The position numbers were made by a program, and so were the translations under genes. A model generated the notes under the pieces. It was given only the letters and a program-made list of their open reading frames with translations. It searched no databases and was not told the DNA's origin. Below, one piece after another: positions 23,056 to 34,276 of a stretch of 64,000 bases of DNA. Position 1 is the stretch's first letter; every line of letters begins with the position of its first letter. The DNA comes from Aplectana chamaeleonis (lineage: Eukaryota > Nematoda > Chromadorea > Rhabditida > Cosmocercidae): the NCBI GenBank assembly GCA_029168955.1, contig JAPDOI010001205.1, positions 124,001-188,000 on the forward strand. The letters run 5' to 3'.

Positions 23056-25640
23056 GCATTTCTAAAACCATCGTCGGTGCTAAATAAAATGAAACAAATC
23101 CAGACTGGCATACCAGAGTTATCCAGTTCCTCTTTCAATCCAGAACGATGGCTGGAAATGCTTGGGTCAAAATCCTGACACCTAGGTCCGCACTCTATTC
23201 ACAATTCAAGGCTCCTCGAGTCGGATGTGGGAGCTGCTGTCGTGCCCCAATGAGGTGTGTCGACACGCGTCGCAGGCGCGGCGCGCAGTAGGCTGGGACG
23301 AATAATGGGCATCCTCATTAACATTGCGATGGTTCTTCATTTGGACAACCATTATTTCCACATCAATATAAGATGCTCATCACTCTTAATTCTGACTCAA
23401 AGTCAAATTACTACCGCCCCAGAGAAAAACAAAAAAGAAACTGATGCAGAGGGGAGAGTCGCCAACTGTGAATATTGTAAAAACAGCGGGTGACTGGCTC
23501 GCAATCGCAAAGAGCTTCTGACCCGCGATACCCCACGCGGGTGACGAGTGGAGTTGAGGGGGTAGCGTTTGGCGAACACTTCAAAATGAGGGTGAGCGGG
23601 TGGCGAGCAAATCCCGACTTGCGCGCGGGTAGCGAGCACCAAGTTCCTAAGGTTTGGAGGACCATCTTCACTCAACCACTGCAGATCAGTTACTTGCACT
23701 AGTTGTTTTCACTCATGCATGCGAACTCTCACACGAAACGCCGCTCAACGCGGACACGGAGAGCAACGCGAGCGACTCTGTCTACCCGGAAACCATCCCC
23801 CGAATGGTCCGCTAATAGGAAGTCTTGCCAATCGTGGAACAGGATGATCTTCCAAGCGGCCAGAAATTTTTCTCCCAGAAGCTTCACATTCTTTTTACGC
23901 CTAAATCGAAATTTTCACTCCCAGCTTATTTCATCGTTTCTTCTCTCCCTTTATCTCCCTGCGGGCCGTAATTTCATTCCGGTGGTCACTATGGTTTGCG
24001 CAATATCTCTAAGAAGCTGCAACGCAGCAATTGGCCCTAGATATACATAGGCGTCTCGCTGAGGCAGGTTTTGCCGAAGATATCTTCAAAAGGGGAGATT
24101 TCGAAACTGAACAGTAATTGGCTTTCCACTGAAGGCAGCGGCAGCGAAACGCCACTGTGCAATGGGGGCCATACTCTGTTTCCATCTCATTGCCCATCCT
24201 AGGGGTCAGAGAACCCATACGCTAGTCAGCGGCAAGAGTGGCAGTTGCGGCGGCGATCGATTTGATTTTCTGGTTACGGTAGGCTGCACTGCGTGCATTT
24301 TAATAATTGTGTAAGCAAAACACACAGAACGAGACTATAGGGACTCTGCGCTCTAAAATATCCCACTCGATGGAAAGAGAGTTCATGTAGTTTTTCGCTA
24401 TCCTGGGAGCGGAGTGGTTGTTACTCCGTATCTACCAATGTGTTCTCTCAAAAACGACTTGGAAGTTTCTATTATAAACATATCGTCCGTCTCTGAATGG
24501 GGGGAAGCCGCGACGCTGATATGATAGTTTTTCTTCAAAATCGAGCGGTTGTTTTTGGGAGAACACAATGAAAGAAATAGAGAAACAACTGCTGATCTCC
24601 CAAGATAGCGATATAAGCGCACCATCTCGGCTTCCTTGAGATTGGATACAAATCGTACTCCCATGGAGTCCCAAGAATGACTGATAACGCTTCCAAATAT
24701 CTGGATTCGGAATAAAATCTCATTTTCATGAAATAATTTCTATCAGTCCAGCTTCCTATCAAAAATAATGTTTTGGCGAGGTTATAATTACGAGAAAGTA
24801 GAAGTCAGCGGCTGAGCAATTGTCTTAAGACCTTGAGAGATGAGATGGTGGAGTCGTTCAATTCAGAAATGCATGTGGCTGCTTTTGATCTATCGGTTAC
24901 GCGATGGTGGAGTACCGGTAAGTCCCGGAACCAGCCCCATTGAGAACAAACAGCGCCGCGGATCGGCCGTTTGACCAACACACTATCAATTGTGCCGCGG
25001 ATCAGCCGTCAAGTGCTGCGGACCTTCCGGAGAGCTCATCTACCGCCGCGGACGGGCCGTGAGTTTCCCTAAGATAAGGCGCCTTACATATTGGTTGATC
25101 ACCTGACTAGCACCTCATCGCTGATAAAAACTACTATTTCAGCAATTCTCAACCTTTCGAGATGGCACAGCAGTCGCCCCGAGAGTAGCCGGTCGGCAGC
25201 CGTGCTCGCATTTCAACCTACGGTGCTGTCCGGGCGGTGACGTCATGACTAGGAAAGGGCGGTTCCGCTCGGAGCGGTGGTTCGTCCGAGCTACTAAACC
25301 TAACGTGAATTGAAATTAATTGACAGAAATGACGGTATTGATGTTTTGCCAAAGAGAGATTTTTTCAGTCTCGAACAGGAAAGAAATTAAACACTGACTT
25401 AGCCTCCTTCATGTGGTCACCATTTTAACAGACATTTACCTTGAAAGCTGATGAAGACATTAGTCAAAAGTTCTATTTAAGGGTGTACTGGTTCATAGTC
25501 TTGGAGGTCAGGTTCCTAGTCCCCGGCCTCTCTCCATTTGTTAGACAAATTCGTGTTAGCAATACTACCTACTGTAGGTGCGTCAATATATAACTGTGAA
25601 CGCACAAAAATTAAACTAATACGCGTACATATATGTAAAA
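23056..25640. other. No gene; scattered repeat traces
   Basis: 23278-23330 is the inverted copy of the repeat at about 14300-14350. 24953-25062 has three spaced, related GCCGCGGAYSRGCCGT-like units. The remaining frames are short and unsupported. Confidence 0.4.
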
Positions 25641-26100
25641 AATCACGGGTGACTGGTCGGTCACCCGGTGGGGGGGATGTCTAGGGTACTTGACCGAACT
25701 ACTCCAGGCTAATCTTTATTCGATTGAGAGTGGTGAATTCTCACCAACTCTCTTTCCACAAGAACAACGATCCGAACCCAGAATGAGCTCTTGCTCTGCT
25801 TATAAAGGGAATGGGGCGGGGCCCCAATACATACGACGACAAATCAATGACAACGGCGAGAGAGTGTGTATGGCGCTGAGTGCGCGAGAGAAATGGTTCG
25901 CGCTAGACGAAATAAACAAGGCCCATCGGCCAGCTCGATCAGCTAACAAGGATATCGATCGACAGAAACGATGTCGGTGGGAAATGGCATAGAAAAGGTT
26001 AGAATAGAGTACGAATACAATACTACCAACCTAATACATATTAACAGCGAAACAACAAAACTACTACAAGATATGTACATAAACACTGCATATCTTAACA
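25641..26100 (-). repeat. 3' LTR of the gag-protease element
   Basis: This direct repeat is nearly identical to 29435-29890. On the minus strand it holds a TTTATAAG promoter-like box near 25798-25806 and an AATAAAG poly(A)-like signal near 25714-25720, in the order expected for an LTR. Confidence 0.88.
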
Positions 26101-26454
26101 TGCCCCCTCTTGGGGATGAGTTGTCCCGACTCATAAACAGCATTAAAAACAATGTGTAAACAGTGTGGGATCTTCTAGATCAATGGCAGCGAGAAGACTT
26201 CGAGCGGCAATCCATAGACGAGCGGACATCTCTTGAATCACGGTTCGTATACTTGAGTTTCGGTGGTCGTCGTTGAGCATCTCGGGCATCGTCAGGATGG
26301 CGGAACCTCGTTTCATCTGAACGTCGGTGGATCTTCATGTCCTTGACCATGGGATTCGGCTTGATGATGCCCTGTTCCCTCTTTACGTCGGTGATCACGT
26401 ATTGTTGACGCTGCTCCTTGCAGGTCTTCCATCCAGGGCAGACGTCAGGTACCG
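26101..26454 (-). pseudogene. Probable remnant of the pol C-terminus
   Basis: Between the gag-protease stop and the 3' LTR lies about 350 bp, including a 72-codon minus-strand frame (26398-26180) that starts MITDVKREQGIIKPNPMV and is rich in Arg, Asp and Lys. Its place just upstream of the purine tract is where the integrase tail of a complete element would be. I infer that it is a pol tail left after an internal deletion. No catalytic motif is present. Confidence 0.35.
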
Positions 26455-29109
26455 TTAGACGTGTTCTGCTCGCACGCCTTCGACGGTGCTTCTCTTGCTC
26501 TGAGCAGGTCCTGGAGGTCTCTCTACCTCCTCACTGCGTTGCGGCAGGACCGGACCACCTATGCTGACCTTGCGGTCCACGTGACTCAGAACACGGCGCT
26601 GACGTGCCACCCCCTCCCTTTCACGATGTTTTGCTCCTGCAAATGCATGAGAAGTGGTAGGCTTGCTTTCACCATCCACCTCGCGAATCGCCTTGAATGC
26701 GACGTCAACCTCAGTCACGGAAGTTTCCTCAGTCTGAAAGCGTCCACGCCTAGCAGGTGCAGCCTTAGTTTTCTGCCTCTTCAGACATACCTTCTTCGCT
26801 ACAATAGCGTCCGCTGCTTCTGAATCACAGTTCCAGTCGTTTAACCACGCCCTGGACGTGTTCTGCCCAGTCATCTGTTTCCTGAGTACTGCTTGCAGCT
26901 CCGTAGCCCTTGAATGTTTCCGTTCTCTACAGTTCTTCCGAACATGGCCGAGCTTGGAACAATTGAAACATCTGACAACCGACTTTTCCATTCTCCTCTT
27001 TGAGGTAGTACTGCGATGGCTTTGGACGACTGCCTCCTCGTTGAGTGATCCTGCAGCAGATACTCTACCGCACGCCTTCTGAAGGAAATTGAAGCCCAAT
27101 TTCGGCAGTGCGTTGGTACCCAATACAAGTGTTCCGTCCCCTCCAGCCATGACGAACAATGCAACCCTTTGCCCGCTGATTTTGCCGACCTGCACCGTCA
27201 GCCGAACAGCTCCTTTGAACGTCATCTTGTTACCAGAGGCATCGTATACTGGCTTCTGCTGGTCGAGAGGAAGCTCCTGTATATCAGCGTCCAAGTCAAA
27301 GCCTGCATCTTGGGCAGCCAAGAACATGTCCAACGGGATTATGCTGACTTGCGACCCTGTATCCAGTAGAGCCCTACGGGACAGTCCAAGCAGATGGACG
27401 TCAACTAGCATTTGCTCACCCACGAGCTCTGTTTGTCTCCTTCCCGTTCCTACTTCTCCACATATCCACTTGCTCAGAGACGAAGTGAATATCCTGGGTG
27501 CATCAGCTTCCACCGTTGTTTCCGTTGACTCCTGCATATGAGCTTCATGCTTCACAGCTCTGCAATCTCGTCTGAGATGGCCCGTCTTGTTGCAGTTGAA
27601 GCACCTGATGCGGGGCTCACGCTTGTCAACGCTGGATTTTGCGTCTCCTTGGTGAACAACCGTTCTAGAGCTGGCAGTTTTCGCATCCGCGGAATCTCCA
27701 CTCCGAATCGGTGCACCTATTCTGCCGTCCGAAGGTGGGAGCACCGCAGCTGCAACTGCTCTGCTCCGCTCACAGCGTTGTGCCATGGCTTTGACCATTT
27801 CATACGCTGTACCCTTCGGGGCTATTTCCATTGTCGTGAAGAGTTGTAAATACTCTGGCCAGTCTGAAAGCTGACTCACAAGCTCTGCCGCTCTCGTACG
27901 AGACAACTCCTCTTCGCTTGCATCCGGATACGCCTTCCTTGTGAGCTTCTCCAGCTCTAGGCAGTACCGAGTGACATCTGTCGACTTTGACATGCGTTTC
28001 AGATCCATGTACGCCTTCATCTGAGTTGCAGAATCATGCGTTTCAAGCTTGTTCCGGAGACAATCTACCAGTGTCTCGAAATCCGCCTGTTTGACGTAAT
28101 CCGGTAACGCCTCTGCTACCGCTTTTGGGTAACCATCCAGTTTCGACATCACGAGGTTCACCAGAAGATCATTCTTCAACCCCAAATGCTGGTATTTCAT
28201 CCTGAATCGCAGAATGAAATCACCAAAATTTCTGCCTTCGGGGTCACGAAACACCTCTACGTCTGGCAAGGCCATTGCGGCGACCATCGCACCAATGTTG
28301 TCTGACATGGACAACCTACCTGGGGAGATGCACTGGCCCGACCTCGATGAGTTCGGTTCCCTCGTCGGCTGCCAGGATTCGGCTGTCTCGTGTTGCTGAA
28401 ACACGATGTCTGATGTCAATGGTACGGCTCTCCGGCCAGAAGGCTCTGCGTTTAGGGGCTCACCTTGGGCCGCCGCCGCTGGATCGAAGTATCCGAAGAA
28501 ATCTTGTGTCTCGACGTCTTCGAGATTCAGCTGCTGATAGGTGACCTGTGCCTTCGCCTGCACACTACTGCCTGGAGGTTCGTTCTGAAATGAGTTCAAT
28601 TCAGTACGACTATGCGCTCCAAGTTGCTGTTGTATGCTCTCCAGGTCTTCCGTCATTTTCGGCTCAACAGAGGCACTTGCCCTTTCAAGAGGGGGCAACA
28701 CCTTGCTGGAACAAATGACTGCCATTGCGTCGCACACCTTTTTCTTAAGGTTATACGAGTGCTCCTCTCTAGCCTGCAGCTTCTCGAGCACAAGTTCAAT
28801 GATACTACAATTCTCATTGACTACGGAACTCGCCACTTTTCTCACTTGCGGGGAAACCTTCCCGCCTTTGCTGAGCTTGTGTTGTGCCAGCTTAAAAGGA
28901 AGCTCCCGTAGGACATTCAGACAACCATTTATCACCTCGGTTGAATCTCTCACCTGTTTCAAGGTCTTGCTCGCAGCATCATCAACCTGAGTGACGAGAC
29001 GATCCAAAGTCGTCTGCATTGAGAGTATTTGGTTTGACGAGGACGACTCGTCCAGTAACAACCTCTCAAGTTCAGCTGGATCCATGTCGGAAGCCTCCGA
29101 CGACATCAT
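26455..29109 (-). CDS. Gag-protease polyprotein of LTR retrotransposon
   Basis: An intact frame of 884 codons. Residues 1-270 are a charged, partly coiled-coil-like region. About 280-455 resemble a Ty3/gypsy-type gag capsid segment (FRDPEGRNFGDFILRF, KLDGYPKAVAEALP). A CCHC zinc knuckle, CFNCNKTGHLRRDC, lies near residue 503. A retroviral-type aspartic protease with the catalytic LLDTGSQVSIIP lies near residue 580. Unusually, a second knuckle, CFNCSKLGHVRKNC, follows the protease near residue 715, and a basic tail of about 150 residues ends the protein. The product would form particles that package RNA and would process itself. The start is the first in-frame ATG, about 325 bp inside the 5' LTR. 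No reverse transcriptase or integrase follows. Confidence 0.88.
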   Translation of the reverse strand: MMSSEASDMDPAELERLLLDESSSSNQILSMQTTLDRLVTQVDDAASKTLKQVRDSTEVINGCLNVLRELPFKLAQHKLSKGGKVSPQVRKVASSVVNENCSIIELVLEKLQAREEHSYNLKKKVCDAMAVICSSKVLPPLERASASVEPKMTEDLESIQQQLGAHSRTELNSFQNEPPGSSVQAKAQVTYQQLNLEDVETQDFFGYFDPAAAAQGEPLNAEPSGRRAVPLTSDIVFQQHETAESWQPTREPNSSRSGQCISPGRLSMSDNIGAMVAAMALPDVEVFRDPEGRNFGDFILRFRMKYQHLGLKNDLLVNLVMSKLDGYPKAVAEALPDYVKQADFETLVDCLRNKLETHDSATQMKAYMDLKRMSKSTDVTRYCLELEKLTRKAYPDASEEELSRTRAAELVSQLSDWPEYLQLFTTMEIAPKGTAYEMVKAMAQRCERSRAVAAAVLPPSDGRIGAPIRSGDSADAKTASSRTVVHQGDAKSSVDKREPRIRCFNCNKTGHLRRDCRAVKHEAHMQESTETTVEADAPRIFTSSLSKWICGEVGTGRRQTELVGEQMLVDVHLLGLSRRALLDTGSQVSIIPLDMFLAAQDAGFDLDADIQELPLDQQKPVYDASGNKMTFKGAVRLTVQVGKISGQRVALFVMAGGDGTLVLGTNALPKLGFNFLQKACGRVSAAGSLNEEAVVQSHRSTTSKRRMEKSVVRCFNCSKLGHVRKNCRERKHSRATELQAVLRKQMTGQNTSRAWLNDWNCDSEAADAIVAKKVCLKRQKTKAAPARRGRFQTEETSVTEVDVAFKAIREVDGESKPTTSHAFAGAKHREREGVARQRRVLSHVDRKVSIGGPVLPQRSEEVERPPGPAQSKRSTVEGVRAEHV

Positions 29110-29434
29110 TCTCTCTGGAAAACACGTGAAGTCTATTGTACTGGCACTAGCCTCAGCAAAGTACTAACACAGCACTCAGACACACGGCCCGATACACACG
29201 CGACTCCTGCCCGCTGGCTAACCGTGTACTCCGACACGGAAGTGGCTTTCAGACCACACACTACGGCACGGCGAGCGCACACGCAGCGTCAACCAAGCCG
29301 CTGCTGCACGCACGGACACGCCGAAGCTGTGTCGGAATACACTGCCGTACCAACGACAGGAGTCGCGCCTTAGCCGCTCCGAACGGCCTAACGGCGGTAT
29401 CGAAGATCAGCCCGGAGGTTTTGTTCGGCCCCCA
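29110..29434 (-). other. 5' leader of the gag-protease element
   Basis: Untranslated interval between the primer-binding-like site next to the LTR and the gag start. It presumably carries packaging signals. No frame of note is present. Confidence 0.6.
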
Positions 29435-29890
29435 AATCACGGGTGACTGGTCGGTCACCCGGGGGGATGTCTAGGGTACTTGACCGAACTACTCCAGGCT
29501 AATCTTTATTCAATTGAGAGTGGTGAATTCTCACCAACTCTCTTTCCACAAGAAAACGATCCGAAGCCAAGAATGAGCTCTCGCTCTGCTTATAAACGGA
29601 ATGGGGCGGGGCCCCAATACATACGACGGCAAATCAATGACAACGGCGAGAGAGTGTGTATGGCGCTGAGTGCGCGAGAGAAATGGTTCGCGCTAGACGA
29701 AATAAACAAGGCCCATCGGCCAGCTCGATCAGCTAACAAGGATATCGATCGACAGAAACGATGTCGGTGGGAAATGGCATAGAAAAGGTTAGAATAGAGT
29801 ACGAATACAATACTACCAACCTAATACATATTAACAGCGAAATAACAAAACTACTACAAGATATGTACATAAACACTGCATATCTTAACA
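29435..29890 (-). repeat. 5' LTR of the gag-protease element
   Basis: Direct repeat of 25641-26100. On the minus strand it begins TGTTAAG at 29890 and carries the same TATA-like and AATAAAG signals in that order. Confidence 0.88.
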
Positions 29891-30520
29891 AAAACCTCTA
29901 CTTCTAACCCAAGTTTACTCAATCCTGTCGCGTGCGTGCATGAAGATGCTGCGTTTCCTACTCCTCTACACTCTATGGACGTATCTACCTTCGCGTCGCT
30001 CACGCAAGCGAAGAAACAGTAAAGGACACTCTGAAACAGAGGTTACGGGCCCTCTGCTGCTAAGGAAGGCACAAGTAGTGGAAAAGTTGATCAGGGGGGC
30101 ACGCGTTTGCGAAAGCGGATTAAGCACTCACGCAGTGTCGTCCAATTGGCCTTCAGAGATTTGAAATAAACAGGAAACCTTTTATACAGAGTGGGGGGGG
30201 GGTTGTTACGCAAACGACTTGCGCCAGCGCTCTCGTACAAGACTCCGCGCCGCGCTTGGTAACGTAATGCGTATTTGCCGGATGGATCTCGATCGTCCAC
30301 TCACATGAAGATTCAACCCTAGGGAAGTGGGCCAAACAAGCATTGTAGGCTGATTTGTTCCCTCAATGGTCTAACCTACAAGAGATGGTGAATGGGAGCG
30401 GTTCAACGGTCCCTGATAACGTCCCAGAAGTAAAGGTAGCATGGACCAATGTACTTTGAAGATGTTACCTAAACGAAGATTCGCTTGCTATTTTGTCACG
30501 TGTCTTCCGTGATTTATGAC
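29891..30520. other. No recognised gene
   Basis: There are short frames and a poly-G run near 30191. 29901-29921 (CTAACCCAAGTTTACTCAA) has a loose resemblance to SL2-type leaders. Confidence 0.35.
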
Positions 30521-30960
30521 AAAAGAAAAAGATGAAGCATTACGAAAAAAATAAACGAAAAAGGCGACAGACGCAGAATAGACAAGAAACAGACATTTGA
30601 AAAGAAAAGCAATATTTTTTGTTACAGTTGTTTTTGTAATTAAAACGAAAACAAAACACTGAAACAAAATAAATTTAATTGACTCCCAAGACAAAGAGCG
30701 TTTTTACTTGTAGTTTCCGTGGACCCCACCTAGCCTTGGGAAATGCGCGGTGGCGACTAAAATAGCAGAAATTGAAGGAAAATGCGCACTTGAAACCGAG
30801 CTTTTGTTCTATTGTTTTGATTTTGTAATTAAAACAAGTAGAGAAATACAAAACAAAAATCAAAGGTTGAGACAGTCTGCGAATCCAATCCCCCGTTTCA
30901 CTATGAGTTCGATTGCTACTTAGTCACTGAGAGCTGTTTGAATTCCGTTAGATCCTGCAT
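30520..30960. repeat. Interspersed repeat, copy 1
   Basis: About 440 bp shared with 52604-53290, including ACCGAGCTTTTGTTCTATT and GTTGAGACAGTCTGCGAA. This copy lacks the 307-bp TIR insert found in the other, so it gives the empty-site sequence. No coding content is seen. Confidence 0.75.
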
Positions 30961-31570
30961 CACAAATGAAGATTTTAATTCTACATAGAATTCGGCCACA
31001 TGCGAGCGAAAAAATGTCTACTGCAAGCGGCCATGAATATAAAGGAACGATTGTACTCAGATTGGGAAACCCCACAGCGCAAAAGTAGATGTAGGGTCAA
31101 CCTTTTTCATGTTCTTCAGTTTCTTCAGTGGATAGAGCTCAAGGTTTAGACACTAGTTTCACTCCAGCGGAATCAAAACTAGCCGCGACGAGATCGCCGT
31201 AGTTTTCCGCGTGATATACTTCCATCCGCGCAATAGCGTACAGCGTTGCAATACTGCAGATCAAAAGCTCAGGATCACTTGAGTTTCGCCAGTTTTTTGC
31301 TCCACCCCCAATGAAAGACTCTCCTGTCACTATTGCTGCTTAGGGTGTCTGGAAATTCTAGACTAAAGATTGATGAGCTTATAGGACTTGGATGACATCC
31401 AATCAGGGAGGTCCCGTGACGACGCAGCAAACTTCTGCGGGCTGTCCTAAAAAATAGCAGCTCAGCGCACTTTTCCCCGTTTTCTGAGTAAATCTTTTCC
31501 TTTTTGAAGTGTCCGGTAGTGGCAGTTGTTCTGCCACTTCCATAGCGCCCGAATATAGCAAGGGCATTAA

Positions 31571-32029
31571 AGGCATCGTTCGCGCTGGAAATCAATTGTC
31601 ATTTTTCAGGCTAAATTTCATGATTGAGCCCGGTAGACCACACTGGTAAACTTTGGCGCGTCAAAAACGTTGGGCAATGAGGTAGGAAGGCGTCAAAGAT
31701 GTGAATCCGCCACCAAATCTCACCAGTCATCTAGCACTTTTTCCTAGAATGTTGGTGCGACCGTAAGAAAACATGAAAAATAGTTGCGGCACGAACTCCA
31801 CATGGAGAAAAACACCGAAAATGACAGTGACGAGGCCTCCAAAGGCAGAAAATCGTCGAAAACCATTTTGGCGCGAAATTCAAATTCGTATTTACAATGT
31901 GTTCCAATTGACTTTTCTTTACAAATGAAGGTTTTTCATGGGCTCCTTCGACATTTTCGTTCATTAGAGAGGCCTAGCTATACAAAAACATGAAAAAACA
32001 ATATACGGTTTTCTGCGCGTACGATGCCT
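31571..32029. mobile_element. TTAA-flanked MITE, AGGCATCG family, uninterrupted copy
   Basis: The ends are AGGCATCGTTCGCGC and GCGCGTACGATGCCT, flanked by TTAA at 31567-31570 and 32030-32033. It is 459 bp long without a transposase. The same element occurs inverted at 56687-57432, where another MITE interrupts it, and a right-truncated copy starts at 39412. Confidence 0.85.
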
Positions 32030-32033
32030 TTAA

Positions 32034-32561
32034 TAAGGACACCAGCCAACCTCTGTCCAATCGAGAATGGTGGCTTAGGACATCGACAGTAAAAGTCATC
32101 AATGCCGCCACGATAGTAGCGAATATGTTGTGAGCACTTGAATCCAGTGAACCTTGTCGAATTTACGTTGCGTCGTGGCCACGGTTTCCATCGACCTGTT
32201 TGCTAACTCTGAGAGGGAAAAGGTTTTTTCTCGGTCAGAAAAGGAATAGGACCGAGATGTGCGCTCTCAGAGGATCGCGGGCTCGTAATGGAGCACAATA
32301 GGCTTTCACCTCGACGAGGATAGCGAGGGCAGCACGAGGGGAAGAGCTGCTGCTCGAGCAGCACGTGCTGCTCTCGTCCTCCTTTCGTCACCTCAGCTGC
32401 TGCTCCCCGTTTTGGTCAGCGCAGTGTGGTAACTTCGCTGAAAGTGGTTCATTTGGGCAGCTACAAGGACATTCGTAATCAGTTTGGAGAGTTATTTCTT
32501 TTGAGCATGTACATTTCTCATTTATTTACGACTTCTGGATGTCTGTATACAAGGTGCACAC
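32034..32561. other. No recognised gene
   Basis: A CAGCAGCTGCTGCTC-type low-complexity patch lies at 32340-32410. Otherwise nothing is assigned. Confidence 0.4.
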
Positions 32562-32660
32562 CAGGGCTGTGCGTTATAACGTTAACGTGTTAACGCATTA
32601 ACGGGTTAACGCGGTTTTTTCTCGAAATTTAACGATTAACGCTTAACGAAAAAGTCTTGA
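32562..32660. repeat. GTTAACG-rich repeat, copy 1
   Basis: CAGGGCTGTGCG, a hAT-like terminus, is followed by about 75 bp of spaced GTTAACG/CGTTAAC words. A near-identical block lies in direct orientation at 35374-35450. Confidence 0.55.
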
Positions 32661-33205
32661 AATCACGTTAATTTATAGTTCGTTAATTGTTGTAGAATTA
32701 TGGCACCAGGGTGCACGAGGTGCGGGTCGGCCAGTTTTGCTTAGACCCCCACTCCACTGCCAATTTTGCACAGACCCCCCAGGAGCGTGTGTAGGTCAAG
32801 TTTTGACCGTGTTCTACCCCATTCCCTCTTCACCCAGAGCTGATGTATTTAAACAGGGTTTATCTAGCAGGATTACCTCTAATGTTTGAATGCAGTAGAA
32901 TTACTCTTGTCGTATTAAAATGGTGAAGCCGGTGCTATGCGAAAAAATGCGGATGTTTGCGAGGACGAGAGCACAGAACAGCGCCAATCGAATTTATGTA
33001 GAGAGGGGCTGAAAGTGCAGAAGTGTATAGCCTAGCTCTCTCATTTTGAGTCGGTCGAGGTAAGGCTTATCGGGCTAATCATGTCAAAATCTCCCTATCA
33101 CTGTTATATTTCACAACCGACCGCTCCGCTGCTTGCTCCGGCCGGACTCATCCGAGCGAGCTAGGCTTTATGTATAGTGCAGTCCAGCTAATTTCGTACA
33201 TTTAC

Positions 33206-33347
33206 TTATCAATGAGAAGCGGTCGGCTGAAGATCAATATGCATGGATTCCTACGCAAAACGCTCGCCACCTGTTGAGCGAGAGCGGTTGTGCTGTTATG
33301 AGTTTCAAGCACATCGATCTTCGACCAACCGCTTCTCATTGGTAACT
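33206..33347. mobile_element. Short TIR element
   Basis: AATGAGAAGCGGTCGG near 33211 and CCAACCGCTTCTCATT near 33331 are imperfect inverted copies about 135 bp apart, extending inward through GAAGATC/GATCTTC. It has no coding capacity. Confidence 0.5.
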
Positions 33348-33429
33348 AGATGTGCAACTTTTGGTGGACTACGCTATAACTGGTTACAGCCCGTGAGGTG
33401 GAATAAAAGGCGAATGTTTGAGGGAGTGG

Positions 33430-33700
33430 GAGTTAGATCCGGCCCGAAGTTAAAAGTTATGCAAAGTGCGGATCACAATAGAAGGATATTTGAGTCAAGC
33501 AGGGTCGATTTATCCTTTGTCTACACTTTCACCGCCTAGGATGGAGGTTGAACACTGCTACAGTATGAGGAATCCCACCTTTCTCAGGTGTGGTTCCGCC
33601 GAAAGTCGACAATTTTTAAAACTACGAGTCACAAGAGTAGGATATTAAAGTCAAGCGTGGCTGATTTACCCTGCATACAAAATTTCACAGTCTGAGATCG
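33430..33700. repeat. Interspersed repeat, related units
   Basis: Units containing GTGTGGTTCCGCCGAAAGTC and AGGATATTTGAGTCAAGCAGGGTC recur at about 33455-33530 and 33590-33690, and inverted at about 34725-34820. Similar GATATYTGAGT words are also seen near 34920. Confidence 0.5.
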
Positions 33701-33733
33701 TCGCTGAAGGGCGCTACACTGTATTCTTTTTAA

Positions 33734-34272
33734 AGGCAGTGGTCACGATGAAAAACGTTATCAAAAAAACTACAAAAATCAGCTTAGATATAAAATAGCT
33801 CAAAAACTATGAAGGTAGCGAGGTGAAAAACGGGCTAGAATTAGAGTTATTAAGACCCTAAATTTCCAGTTCGTGCACACGTGCACAGAAAGATCACAGT
33901 CTCATGCCAAGCAGTCAACAGTCATCGACACTCAGAGGAAGAAATAAATGCAAATTTACTTAATAAAACAGTTGAACAATGAAAGCAGGCACTTCATCCA
34001 ATGTTTTTGACTAGATGTGTACATAAATCCGAAAGCTCATTGATTGAAATTCAAGTTCAAGCCAGCTGATGTTCTTGATATTAGAGATCATCGATGCCGA
34101 TGATGTGGGAGTAGACTCGTCCACCATCAAAAAGACATGAAAGTTCAGGCTTCGAATTTGGCCCAGAACAGCTATTTTTTCGCGATTTTTCTTATAGGTT
34201 CTACTACTCTATACCCAGAGAAGGGTTCAGAGAGAAAAAGAAGACGAGCATATTTGAGCGCGACCACTGCCT
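33734..34272. mobile_element. TTAA-flanked MITE, AGGCAGTGG family
   Basis: The ends are AGGCAGTGGTCACG and CGCGACCACTGCCT, flanked by TTAA at 33730-33733 and 34273-34276. It is homologous along its length, in inverse orientation, to 60461-61008 (shared ACCTATAAGAAAAATCGCG). Non-autonomous. Confidence 0.85.
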
Positions 34273-34276
34273 TTAA

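Larger units (their letters stand above)
25641..29890 (-). mobile_element. LTR retrotransposon, gag-protease only
   Basis: This 4.25-kb element lies on the minus strand between two direct LTRs of 460 and 456 bp that differ by roughly ten substitutions and a few short indels, so the insertion is fairly young. The LTR begins TGTTAAGATATGC. Next to the 5' LTR is a primer-binding-like TGGGGGCCGAAC (minus strand, ending at 29434). Just before the 3' LTR is a purine tract, AAGAGGGGGCA (about 26101-26111). Flanking A runs give a possible AAAA target duplication. Gag features suggest a Ty3/gypsy-like origin, but reverse transcriptase, RNase H and integrase are absent. It must depend on another element for mobilisation. 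Confidence 0.88.

Noticed and set aside
26461..28990. Plus-strand frames opposite gag
   Set aside because: They are antisense shadows of the intact gag-protease frame.
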